The notes under the pieces: model-generated
What the model saw: only the letters and a program-made list of their open reading frames with translations
Databases searched by the model: none
What the model was told of the DNA's origin: nothing
Shown: in pieces, positions 1 through 8,720 of the stretch
How the letters are laid out: every line of letters begins with the position of its first letter
Position numbering within the stretch: the stretch's first letter is position 1
Program-made: the position numbers and the translations under genes
Origin: CADEED01 sp043747875
Lineage (GTDB): Bacteria; Pseudomonadota; Gammaproteobacteria; Steroidobacterales; Steroidobacteraceae
Direction of reading: 5' to 3'
NCBI GenBank assembly: GCA_043747875.1
Contig: JAYTOI010000009.1
Span: 1 to 64,000 of the forward strand
DNA length: 64,000 bases

Positions 1-323
1 AACTTGGTTCCGTGGCACGCCTTCTTTTTTGTGCGCTCTCATCCGCGCCTGGCTCTTGCCACAGAGCCGCCTCAGCCTCGATCGAGCTTGCGGTCGGCGG
101 CATGGAGCAGATTGATATTCCCGTGCGCATCTCGGCCCGGATCCCGGATGCCAGGGAAGAACACTTGGTTGCTAGTGGATTGCCTTCGCGACGCCATCGA
201 GCTGGGAACCTGGGGCCGTCAACGGACTCGTTCCGAAAATGACGGCTCAGCGTCTGCCAACTCCGCTCGAGCCCGCCGGCGGCCGCGCCGCGTCCGCCGA
301 TCGCAGAAGCTCGACTCGCGCGT
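1..323. other. Unassigned stretch before the repressor gene
   Basis: No gene is supported here. Short open frames exist, but their translations are Arg/Pro/Ser-rich and look like chance frames in G+C-rich DNA. The longest plus-strand frame runs into the stop codon of the convergent lacI-type gene. No tRNA fold, clear terminator or repeat was recognised. The 3' end of a gene starting outside the window cannot be excluded. Confidence 0.4.
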
Positions 324-1340
324 CTAGTTAGTCGGTCTCGGCCCCGTCGACTCGCGGCACACCATGCGGTACGGGATCTCGACATTCTTCGGTGGAACAT
401 CGTCGCCGAGCGAACGGAACAGCATGTCGGCGGCCTGGTGGGCCATCTCGTACGTCGGCTGATGCACGGTCGTGAGCCGCGGCCAGATCACCTGCGCTAC
501 GTAGCTGTCGTCGAAGCCGGCGACCGACAGGCGGTTCGGGATCGACAACCCCATCTCGTGCGCGGCCATGATGGTGCCGGCGGCCATGTCGTCGTTGCTC
601 GCGAACACGGCCGTGGGGCGCGTCGCGCGCGACAGCAGCCGACGGGCGGCGGCCAGGCCGGATTCGAACGTGAACTCGCCGCGATCGACGAGTTGCGGGT
701 CGACGTCGAGACCATGCGCGCGCAGCGCGAGCGTATAGCCGAGGTAGCGCTGCTCGGTCACCGGGTGACCCATCGGGCCGTTGATGAAGCCGATGCGCTC
801 GTGACCGAGCGCGATGAGGTATTCCGTCATCTCGCGCGCGGCGGCGACATCGTTCATGTAGACGCAGGGATATGCGTCGAGGTCGAACGTGGGCGCGATG
901 CGCACGAAGCGGATGCGGTGTTTCTGCAGCTCGGCGAGCACTTCGACCGAGTCGGACAGCGGCGGCGCGAGCACCACTCCGTCGAGATGGGACTCGAGCA
1001 CGAGACCGGCGAGGTCGCGCACGCTGGACAGATCGTTGCCCTCGCAGGGGTGCACCAGCAGCCGGTAGCCGCGCGTGTGGCAACGCTCGAGCGCGCCCTT
1101 CTGCAGATCGACGACGTAGTTGGCGCTGGGATTCTGATAGATCATCCCGATGAGATTGCTGCTGCGGCCGGCGAGGCTGCGCGCGGAAAGACTCGGGTGA
1201 TAGTTGAGCTCTTCGACTAGTTTGAGCACCCGTGCGCGCGTCTCGCTGCGCACATTCGGCTCACTGTTGAGCACCCGCGACACCGTCTTGATCGAGACGC
1301 CCGCGGCCTTCGACACGTCATGAATGGTTATGCGGCTCAT
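324..1340 (-). CDS. LacI-family transcriptional repressor, likely of the glucose/Entner-Doudoroff cluster
   Basis: The 338-aa product has the standard LacI length and layout. Residues about 3-50 form the helix-turn-helix and hinge (TIHDVSKAAGVSIKTVSRVLN region, with the hinge near NYHPSLSARSLAG). A periplasmic-binding-protein-like sensor domain follows to the C-terminus (ASNDDMAAG and SVAGFDDS segments). It is divergent from glk, and the space between holds two identical operator-like palindromes, one of them over its own -35 box. Inferred role: a sugar-responsive repressor of glk-zwf-edd that also represses itself. The ligand is unknown; a glucose-type or ED intermediate is a guess from context. 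Start: the ATG opens directly into the HTH. Confidence 0.9.
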   Translation of the reverse strand: MSRITIHDVSKAAGVSIKTVSRVLNSEPNVRSETRARVLKLVEELNYHPSLSARSLAGRSSNLIGMIYQNPSANYVVDLQKGALERCHTRGYRLLVHPCEGNDLSSVRDLAGLVLESHLDGVVLAPPLSDSVEVLAELQKHRIRFVRIAPTFDLDAYPCVYMNDVAAAREMTEYLIALGHERIGFINGPMGHPVTEQRYLGYTLALRAHGLDVDPQLVDRGEFTFESGLAAARRLLSRATRPTAVFASNDDMAAGTIMAAHEMGLSIPNRLSVAGFDDSYVAQVIWPRLTTVHQPTYEMAHQAADMLFRSLGDDVPPKNVEIPYRMVCRESTGPRPTN

Positions 1341-1368
1341 AACAACGCCCCCCTACTAGCGTCGCCAG

Positions 1369-1398
1369 ATTGTCCGCGCTGTCAGACAGCGTTGTCAA
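1369..1398 (-). promoter_or_regulatory. Sigma-70-type promoter of the LacI-family gene
   Basis: On the minus strand a perfect TTGACA (1398-1393) is followed 18 bases later by GACAAT (1374-1369), which matches four of six bases of TATAAT. Transcription would begin near 1362, about 20 bases before the ATG at 1340. The -35 box lies inside the operator-like palindrome at 1385-1396, which suggests autorepression. Sequence match only. Confidence 0.55.
1385..1396. promoter_or_regulatory. LacI-type operator, copy 1
   Basis: GACAGCGTTGTC is a near-palindrome with a central CG, the usual shape of LacI-family operators. The same 12 bases recur at 1472-1483. This copy overlaps the -35 of the repressor gene. 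Confidence 0.6.
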
Positions 1399-1471
1399 TC
1401 CGGAGTCATTTTTGCAAAGCGGCACGATTTGTTACGTAAATTACCGTCTGAACACCACTTCCCCTCCGGTT

Positions 1472-1483
1472 GACAGCGTTGTC
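1472..1483. promoter_or_regulatory. LacI-type operator, copy 2
   Basis: A second exact copy of GACAGCGTTGTC lies about 40 bases before the glk start, in the context TTGACAGCGTTGTCTAA. The TTGACA could be a -35 box, but I see no good -10 at the right distance, so the glk promoter is not placed. The copies are 87 bases apart, compatible with binding at both sites or looping. Confidence 0.6.
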
Positions 1484-1521
1484 TAAAGAGGCGCAGTCTC
1501 CGCGGTCTTTGGAGCGAGATG

Positions 1522-2565
1522 ATGATGGGCAATACAGCGCTTTCAAGCGCGGAACCGCACAACGCGGATCCCTTCGATTCATCTGCGGTACTCGGGCTCG
1601 TCGCGGATGTTGGTGGAACCCACATCCGTTTCGGCATCGCCGTTGGCGCGCCGGAGTCCTCTTCCGTCAATGTTCATTGCGTGCGGCGCTATCCCGTGCG
1701 GGCTCACGAGTCGCTGTCGCACGCAGCCCAGCACTATCGCAGCGACACCCCCGGGGTGCCCGCCGCGCTGAATCGCGCCGCCGTCGCGGTGGCCGGCCGC
1801 GTCGATGAAGATCGCGTACAGCTCACGAACAGCGCCTGGTCCTTCTCGGCGCGCGCCCTGTCCGAGTCGCAACACTTCCAGGACCTGCAGGTCATCAACG
1901 ATTTCGAAGCCGTCGGCCACGCCGTAGGCGTGCTGCGCGCGGCGGACCTGGTGCCCATCGGTCCGCAGCGCATCGCGCTGCCCATGTCCAACGGCGTTTG
2001 CGCCATCGTCGGCGTCGGCACGGGGCTCGGCGTGGGCGGTGTCGTGGCCAACCGCAATGGCTTCACCGTGCTCGCCACCGAGGGCGGGCATGCCAGCTTC
2101 GCCCCCACCCACGAGCGCGCCATCGAGTTGCTGCGCTGGCTGCGCAAGAAATACGGCCGCGTGTCTGCGGAGCGCGTGCTGTCGGGCGTCGGCCTCGCAA
2201 ACATCCACATGGCGCTGTGTGAAGCCGCCGGCCATCACCATCCAGAGCTCTCGGCCGCGGAGATCACCAGGCGTGCCGCGGCGGGCAGCGACGAGCACTG
2301 CGTCGAGGCCGTCGGGCTGTTTTGCGAACTGCTGGGCTCGTTCGCCGGCGACGTCGCGCTCACCATGGGCGCATGGGCCGGCGTGCTGATTTCCGGCGCG
2401 ATGTTGCAGCACTTCGATCGCGAGATGCTCGAGCGCCGCGTGCGCGCGGGCTTCGAGTACAAAGGTCGGTTCGCGCCCGCGATGCGCTCCGTGCCGCTCG
2501 AGAGCATTTCGCATCCTCATGTGGAGCTGCTCGGAGCCGCGCGCCTGCTCCTCAATTCACACTGA
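1522..2565 (+). CDS. glk: Glucokinase (Glk family)
   Basis: The enzyme phosphorylates glucose to glucose-6-phosphate with ATP in the cytosol. Visible signatures are the N-terminal phosphate-binding segment VADVGGTHIRFGIA, the glycine-rich GVGTGLGVGG, and ATEGGHASFAP, which is typical of the E. coli Glk family rather than ROK kinases. Three ATGs stand in a row at 1519, 1522 and 1525. GGAG at 1511-1514 sits 7 bases before the second, so 1522 is preferred (347 aa); 1519 is equally possible in frame. It is the first gene of the glk-zwf-edd operon, with a 7-base gap to zwf, and is probably controlled by the divergent LacI-type repressor. Confidence 0.93.
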   Translation: MMGNTALSSAEPHNADPFDSSAVLGLVADVGGTHIRFGIAVGAPESSSVNVHCVRRYPVRAHESLSHAAQHYRSDTPGVPAALNRAAVAVAGRVDEDRVQLTNSAWSFSARALSESQHFQDLQVINDFEAVGHAVGVLRAADLVPIGPQRIALPMSNGVCAIVGVGTGLGVGGVVANRNGFTVLATEGGHASFAPTHERAIELLRWLRKKYGRVSAERVLSGVGLANIHMALCEAAGHHHPELSAAEITRRAAAGSDEHCVEAVGLFCELLGSFAGDVALTMGAWAGVLISGAMLQHFDREMLERRVRAGFEYKGRFAPAMRSVPLESISHPHVELLGAARLLLNSH

Positions 2566-2572
2566 CTTCCTC

Positions 2573-4054
2573 ATGAAGCACTCCGTCCAGAAGTTCGTGC
2601 TGTTCGGCGCGACCGGCGATCTTTCGCAACGAATGATCTGGCCCTCGCTGTACCACCTGGTGCGTGAGAAGCTGGTGCCCTCATCGCTCACGTTCGTCGG
2701 CTCCGCGCGCAACGCCATGCCGGACGACGAATTCCGTAAAATCGTCGAAGGTGCGCTGCGCAAGTACGTGCCGGCCGAATATCTCAAGGAGGATGCACTC
2801 GCGGATTTGCTGACGCGCGTCACCTACGCGCCGTTCGAAGCCAGCGACGGCACCGCCAAGGGCACGGAGGCGATGCAAAAGGCGCTCGCGGGCAACAGCC
2901 GCATTCTCTATTTCATGGCGACGTCGCCGAAGTTCTACGGGCCGACCTCCCTCAGCCTCGCGGCCGCGGGTCTGGCGTGCGAGCACTGCCGCATCATCCT
3001 CGAGAAACCCATCGGCACCGACCTCGCCTCGAGCGTCGAGACCAATGAAGCCGTCGGCAAGGTCTTCCACGAAGACCGCATCTTTCGCATCGACCACTAT
3101 CTCGGCAAGGAGGCGGTGCAGAACCTGCTCGCGCTGCGCTTCGCGAACTCGCTGTTCGAGCCCCTGTGGAACGCCTCGTCGATCGATAACGTCCAAATCA
3201 CCGTAGCTGAAACCGTCGGCCTCGAAGGACGCTGGGGCTACTACGACGATTCCGGCGCGCTGCGCGACATGGTGCAGAACCACATGCTGCAGTTGGTGGC
3301 GCTGGTCGCCATGGAGCCGCCGCACCTGTTCGAGCCGAACGAGGTGCGCAACGAGAAAACCAAGGTGATGCGCAGCCTGCGTCCGATCACGGCCGCCACC
3401 GCCGCCGCCAACACCGTGCGCGGGCAGTACGCCGCGGGCAGCACGGGCGGCGTCGCCGTGCCGGGGTACAACCAGGAAACGGGCGCGGCTGCTTCGAAAA
3501 AAGGCGGCCACAGCGACACCGAGACCTTCGTCGCGCTGCGGGCCGAGGTCGACAACTGGCGCTGGGCCGGCGTGCCGTTCTACCTGCGCACCGGCAAGCG
3601 TATGCCATCGCGGCGCACGGACATCGCCATCCAGTTCAAATCGGTGCCGCACAACATCTTCGCCGCGGACGAACCGGTTCTGCCGGCCAACCGGCTCGTC
3701 ATCCACCTGCAGCCGCAGGAAAGCGTGACCCTCGAGATCCTGAGCAAACAACCGGGCCTGGAAGGCGTGCGCCTTCGCGAAGTCCCGCTCAACCTCTCGC
3801 TGCCCAAGGACGAGAGCGGCGGCCGTACGCGTATCGCGTACGAACGCCTGCTGCTGGACGCCCTCAAGGGGAACACCACGCTGTTCGTGAGGCGCGACGA
3901 GATCGAGGCGGCGTGGAGCTGGATCGACGGCATCCAGTCGAGCTGGCGCTCGACGCGCCAAACGGTGAAGCCGTATCCTGCGGGTACCTGGGGGCCCACC
4001 GCCGCCATTGCCTTGACGGAAAGGCATGGCCATAGCTGGTATGAGTTGCCATGA
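2573..4054 (+). CDS. zwf: Glucose-6-phosphate 1-dehydrogenase
   Basis: Zwf oxidises glucose-6-phosphate to 6-phosphogluconolactone with NAD(P)+. The 493-aa product has the nucleotide-binding start KFVLFGATGDLSQRM, the EKPIGTDL segment and the active-site signature FRIDHYLGKE (about residues 177-186). The C-terminal half carries the family's NWRWAGVPFYLRTGKRM block. An upstream in-frame ATG at 2519 lies inside glk and gives an unrelated leader, so 2573 is chosen; no strong ribosome-binding site is visible, which suggests coupling to glk. The stop overlaps the edd start (ATGA, 4051-4054). Between residues about 285 and 320 there is an Ala/Gly/Lys-rich loop that looks like a small insertion. Confidence 0.95.
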   Translation: MKHSVQKFVLFGATGDLSQRMIWPSLYHLVREKLVPSSLTFVGSARNAMPDDEFRKIVEGALRKYVPAEYLKEDALADLLTRVTYAPFEASDGTAKGTEAMQKALAGNSRILYFMATSPKFYGPTSLSLAAAGLACEHCRIILEKPIGTDLASSVETNEAVGKVFHEDRIFRIDHYLGKEAVQNLLALRFANSLFEPLWNASSIDNVQITVAETVGLEGRWGYYDDSGALRDMVQNHMLQLVALVAMEPPHLFEPNEVRNEKTKVMRSLRPITAATAAANTVRGQYAAGSTGGVAVPGYNQETGAAASKKGGHSDTETFVALRAEVDNWRWAGVPFYLRTGKRMPSRRTDIAIQFKSVPHNIFAADEPVLPANRLVIHLQPQESVTLEILSKQPGLEGVRLREVPLNLSLPKDESGGRTRIAYERLLLDALKGNTTLFVRRDEIEAAWSWIDGIQSSWRSTRQTVKPYPAGTWGPTAAIALTERHGHSWYELP

Positions 4055-5877
4055 CCCCCAACGAAAACCCGACCAGGCTTCACCGCGTCATCGTCGAGGT
4101 CACTGAACGCATCGGCGGACGCTCGGCCGCGGCGCGCGGCGAATACCTCGAACGGACCCGCAAGAGAAAACTGATCGAACCGGCGCGCGGCAAACTCGCC
4201 TGCGCCAATCTTGCCCACGTCATGGCCGCGTCGGGCGAAGACAAGACGAAGCTGCAGCAGTCCGTCATCCCGAACATCGGCATCGTCACCTCGTACAACG
4301 ACATGCTGTCGGCGCATCGGCCGTACGAACCGTATCCCGAGGTCATCCGCGCCGCCGCGCGCGGCGCCGGCGCCACCGCCCAGGTGGCCGGCGGTGTGCC
4401 GGCCATGTGCGACGGCGTCACGCAGGGACGCGCGGGCATGGAGCTGTCGCTGTTCAGCCGCGACGTGATCGCGCTGTCGACCGCGCTGGCGCTGAGCCAC
4501 GAGGCTTTCGACGGTGCGTTGATGTTAGGCATCTGCGACAAGATCGTGCCGGGCATGTTCATCGGTGCGGCGTCGTTCGGGCAGATGCCGATCACGTTCG
4601 TACCCGGCGGTCCCATGCCCAGCGGCATCGCCAACAAGGCGAAGGCCGAAGTGCGCCAGCGCTACGCGGAAGGCCTCGCCACGCGCGACGAATTGCTGGC
4701 GGCGGAGATGGGCTCGTACCACGACGCCGGCACCTGCACGTTCTACGGCACCGCGAATTCCAACCAGATGTTGATGGAGTTGATGGGCCTGCACGTGCCA
4801 GGCGCCGCGTTCGTCAATCCGAACACGCCGCTGCGTCATGCGCTCACGGTCGCCGCCACGCGCCGCGTGGCCGAGACCACCGCGCTCGGTTCCAACTACC
4901 TGCCGTTCGCCGAAGTGGTCGACGCGCGCTCGTTCGTCAACGCCATCGTCGGGCTCATGGCCACCGGCGGCTCGACCAACCACGTGATTCATCTGGTCGC
5001 GATGGCGCGCGCCTGCGGTCTGACCATCACCTGGGACGACATGGCCGACATCTCGCACGTGACGCCGCTGCTGGCGCGCGTGTATCCGAACGGCGAGGCC
5101 GACGTGAACCAGTTCCACGCCGCCGGCGGCATGAGCTTCGTGACGCGCGAGCTGATAAACGCCGGCCTCGCGCACGAGGACGTGATGACCGTGTGGGGAC
5201 CGGGCCTGGGCGCCTACGCGAAGGATCCGTTCCTGGTCGACAACAAACTCGTGTGGCGCGACGCGCCCGGGAAGTCGCACGACGAGAAGATCCTGCGGCC
5301 CGCGTCGAATCCGTTCTCGGCCGACGGCGGCCTCAAACTACTGCGCGGCAATCTCGGGCGGTCGGTCATCAAGACTTCCGCGGTCGATCCGAAATACTGG
5401 GAGATCACCGCGCCGGCACGCGTGTTCGAGAGCCAGGAGGAGATGGCCGCGGCGCTCAAGACCGGCATCGAAGGCGATTTCATCGCGGTGGTGCGCGGGC
5501 AGGGTCCGCGCGCCAATGGCATGCCGGAGCTGCACAAGCTCATTCCCGCGATGTCGGGCTTGTTAGCCAAGGGCCGGCGCGTGGCCATCGTCACCGACGG
5601 CCGCATGTCGGGCGCCTCGGGCAAGGTGCCCGCCGCCATTCATCTGACTCCGGAGGCGGCCGCGGACGGGCCGATCGCGCGGCTGCGCGACGGCGACGTC
5701 ATCCGGCTCGATGCGCGCGCGGGTGTGCTCGAGGTGCAGGTGGAAGCCGCGACGCTGGCGGCGCGCGAGATCGTGAAGCCCGAGGTGTTCGATACTACGT
5801 ACGGTGTGGGGCGCGAGCTGTTCACTCGTTTGAGGGAAGGCGCGACGCCGGCGGACGAGGGCGCGTCGATTCTCTAG
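4051..5877 (+). CDS. edd: Phosphogluconate dehydratase
   Basis: Edd dehydrates 6-phosphogluconate to 2-keto-3-deoxy-6-phosphogluconate, the committed step of the Entner-Doudoroff pathway. The 608-aa length fits the IlvD/Edd family. Recognisable blocks are NIGIVTSYNDMLSAH, GVPAMCDGVTQG, GICDKIVPGMFIG, ATGGSTNHVIHLVAMA and TDGRMSGASGKVPAAIH; the cysteines in the first blocks are expected to hold the 4Fe-4S cluster. The gene overlaps zwf by four bases, so the two are translationally coupled. No lactonase (pgl) and no KDPG aldolase (eda) follow; they must lie elsewhere. The stop lies inside a 13-base direct repeat (5873-5885 and 5887-5899). Confidence 0.95.
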   Translation: MTPNENPTRLHRVIVEVTERIGGRSAAARGEYLERTRKRKLIEPARGKLACANLAHVMAASGEDKTKLQQSVIPNIGIVTSYNDMLSAHRPYEPYPEVIRAAARGAGATAQVAGGVPAMCDGVTQGRAGMELSLFSRDVIALSTALALSHEAFDGALMLGICDKIVPGMFIGAASFGQMPITFVPGGPMPSGIANKAKAEVRQRYAEGLATRDELLAAEMGSYHDAGTCTFYGTANSNQMLMELMGLHVPGAAFVNPNTPLRHALTVAATRRVAETTALGSNYLPFAEVVDARSFVNAIVGLMATGGSTNHVIHLVAMARACGLTITWDDMADISHVTPLLARVYPNGEADVNQFHAAGGMSFVTRELINAGLAHEDVMTVWGPGLGAYAKDPFLVDNKLVWRDAPGKSHDEKILRPASNPFSADGGLKLLRGNLGRSVIKTSAVDPKYWEITAPARVFESQEEMAAALKTGIEGDFIAVVRGQGPRANGMPELHKLIPAMSGLLAKGRRVAIVTDGRMSGASGKVPAAIHLTPEAAADGPIARLRDGDVIRLDARAGVLEVQVEAATLAAREIVKPEVFDTTYGVGRELFTRLREGATPADEGASIL

Positions 5878-5889
5878 TGGTGCCGTTCT

Positions 5890-5987
5890 AGTGGTGCCGG
5901 GGAAGGAATCTCGGGAGAAACAGCGAAAGAGTTGATCATTAGCCGGCGTTTCGTCGTTTCTCCCGAGATTCCTTCCCCGGCACCACT
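5890..5987. repeat. Perfect 31-bp inverted repeat between edd and the dehydrogenase gene
   Basis: The arms at 5890-5920 and 5957-5987 are exact reverse complements and flank a 36-base loop. A few more pairs can form inside the loop (GCGAAA with TTTCG). No T-run follows either arm, so it is not a standard intrinsic terminator, although a stem this long could stop transcription after edd. It could also be a small palindromic mobile or REP-like element. The right arm ends about 41 bases before the next start codon. Confidence 0.85.
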
Positions 5988-6028
5988 CCGGTGTACCATC
6001 TGACGCTCAAGACGAAGGGGCGACAAGA

Positions 6029-7138
<1,110 letters not shown>

Positions 7139-7163
7139 GATCATCTAACTAAGGAGTGGGCGA

Positions 7164-7739
7164 ATGGCGATCAAGCTTCATCCGTCGATCGACAAGGGCG
7201 TCAAGGCCGGCAACAAGAAGTTCAAGGGCGGCACGCTCAGCTGCCACTGCGCGACCGACGCGGTCACCGTGAGCGTCAAGGGCAACGTGGCGCACAACCA
7301 CGCCTGCGGCTGCACCAGGTGCTGGAAGCCCGCGGGCGCGATGTTCTCCGTCGTCGCCGTGGTGCCGAAGGACAAGCTGAGCGTGACGAGCAACGGACAG
7401 AAGCTCGGCGTCGTCGACGCGAGCGCGACCATCCAGCGCCATGCCTGCGGAGCCTGCGGCGTGCACATGTACGGGCGCATCGAGAACACCAATCATCCGT
7501 TCTACGGCCTCGACTTCGTGCACGTGGAGCTGTCGAAGGACAAGGGATGGAACAAGCCCGAGTTCGCGGCCTTCGTGTCGTCGGTCATCGAAGCCGGCGC
7601 GGCGCGGCCCAAGGACATGAAGAAGGTGCGCGAGCGGCTGAAGAAGCTGCGCCTTCCGGCGTACGACGCGCTGTCACCCGTGTTGATGGATGCCATTGCG
7701 ACGCACGTGGCGAAGCAGAAGGGCACGCTCAAGGCTTGA
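7164..7739 (+). CDS. gfa: S-(hydroxymethyl)glutathione synthase (glutathione-dependent formaldehyde-activating enzyme)
   Basis: Gfa promotes condensation of formaldehyde with glutathione to give the dehydrogenase substrate. The 191-aa length is typical. The zinc-binding cysteine pattern is clear: LSCHC near residue 27, ACGCTRCW near residue 50, and RHACGACGVHM near residue 95. The ribosome-binding site AAGGAG is at good spacing before the ATG, 25 bases after the dehydrogenase stop. Its own TGA overlaps the proposed TTG start of fghA. Gfa homologues occur mainly in bacteria that use the glutathione formaldehyde pathway. Confidence 0.93.
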   Translation: MAIKLHPSIDKGVKAGNKKFKGGTLSCHCATDAVTVSVKGNVAHNHACGCTRCWKPAGAMFSVVAVVPKDKLSVTSNGQKLGVVDASATIQRHACGACGVHMYGRIENTNHPFYGLDFVHVELSKDKGWNKPEFAAFVSSVIEAGAARPKDMKKVRERLKKLRLPAYDALSPVLMDAIATHVAKQKGTLKA

Positions 7740-8581
7740 GCCTCCTCGCCACAATCTCGCAACACCGGTGCCACGGAGGCGTGCTGGGGTACTACCAGCA
7801 CGCCTCGCGGACCAACCACTGCGACATGCGTTTCGCGGTGTATTCTCCGCCGCAGGCAGCGGATGGACCGGTGCCGGTGCTCTACTACCTGGCCGGGCTC
7901 ACCTGCACCGAAGAGACTTTCGTGACGAAAGGGGGCGCGCTCGAGCACGCCGCGAAACACGGGCTGATGCTGGTGGCGCCCGACACCAGCCCGCGCGTCC
8001 AACTACCCGGCGACCGGGAGTCCTGGGATTTCGGCATCGCGGCCGGCTTCTATCTCGATGCCACGCAGGCACCGTGGTCGAAGCACTACCGGATGTACAG
8101 CTACGTCGTGGATGAGTTGCCGGGCGTCGTCGCCGCCAGCTTCGAGGCGGACGTCTCCCGCAGCGGCATCATGGGTCACTCGATGGGCGGTCACGGCGCA
8201 TTGACGATTGCCTTGAAGAACCCGCAGAAGTATCGCTCGTTGTCGGCGTTCGCGCCGATCGCGGCGCCCATCCAGAGCCCGTGGGGAATGAAGGCGTTCA
8301 CGGGCTATCTTGGTGCCTATCGCGCGGCGTGGTCGCAGTACGACGCCACCGAGCTCGTGAAGGCCGGCCACAGATTCCCGGGCGGCATCCTGGTCGACCA
8401 GGGCACCGCGGACAAATTCCTGGCGGATCAGCTCATGCCCGAGTTGTTGGCCGAGGCCTGCCAGGCGGGCGGTCAGCCGCTCGAGCTGCGCATGCGCGAG
8501 GGCTACGACCACGGCTATTTCTTCATCCAGACGTTCATCGCGGCGCACCTGGAGTGGCACGCGGCGCGCCTCGCGCGCTGA
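7736..8581 (+). CDS. fghA: S-formylglutathione hydrolase
   Basis: FghA hydrolyses S-formylglutathione to formate and glutathione, the last step of the pathway. From the proposed TTG at 7736 the protein is 281 aa, the family's usual size. It shows MRFAVYSPPQA, YYLAGLTCTEETFV, the nucleophile elbow GHSMGGHGAL (catalytic serine about residue 145), and the C-terminal aspartate and histidine segments (DQGTADKFL, GYDHGYFFIQ). No ATG stands at the family start. TTG at 7736 overlaps the gfa stop (TTGA) and places the SQHRCHGG segment where homologues have SEHRCFGG, so coupling to gfa is likely. The next in-frame Met is too far inside. Confidence 0.88.
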   Translation: MSLLATISQHRCHGGVLGYYQHASRTNHCDMRFAVYSPPQAADGPVPVLYYLAGLTCTEETFVTKGGALEHAAKHGLMLVAPDTSPRVQLPGDRESWDFGIAAGFYLDATQAPWSKHYRMYSYVVDELPGVVAASFEADVSRSGIMGHSMGGHGALTIALKNPQKYRSLSAFAPIAAPIQSPWGMKAFTGYLGAYRAAWSQYDATELVKAGHRFPGGILVDQGTADKFLADQLMPELLAEACQAGGQPLELRMREGYDHGYFFIQTFIAAHLEWHAARLAR

Positions 8582-8631
8582 CCCCCGACCCGGGCGACAT
8601 CGGCCGCCGCTCAAAAAATTTGCGATCGCCC

Positions 8632-8658
8632 TAAACCCCTTCAGGGTTTGGCGGATAG
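8632..8658 (+). promoter_or_regulatory. Sigma-28 (FliA)-like promoter of giant gene 1
   Basis: TAAA (8632-8635), 15 bases, then GCGGATAG (8651-8658). The FliA consensus is TAAA-N15-GCCGATAA, so spacing is exact and seven of eight bases of GCGGATA plus context are close. The -10 ends 62 bases before the ATG at 8721. The spacer contains AAACCC/GGGTTT, so an alternative reading is a short hairpin ending the fghA transcript. Similar matches precede the other two giant genes. Confidence 0.6.
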
Positions 8659-8720
8659 CCGTATGTCGCTCCGTGCGTATCGAGCGGCGTAGAAAACTAA
8701 CAATCGGCAGGTGAACGCAA

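Noticed and set aside
1..327. A 107-codon frame at the window start as a gene
   Set aside because: No ribosome-binding site, low-complexity Arg/Ser/Pro translation, and it overlaps the end of the convergent repressor gene.
7319..8581. A 420-codon frame as one protein covering gfa and fghA
   Set aside because: Its first about 139 codons are an out-of-frame shadow of gfa; only the part from 7736 reads as S-formylglutathione hydrolase.
8615..8660. Intrinsic terminator after fghA (AAACCC/GGGTTT)
   Set aside because: The stem is only 6 bp with no T-run after it, and it coincides with the spacer of the sigma-28-like site; kept only as an alternative explanation.
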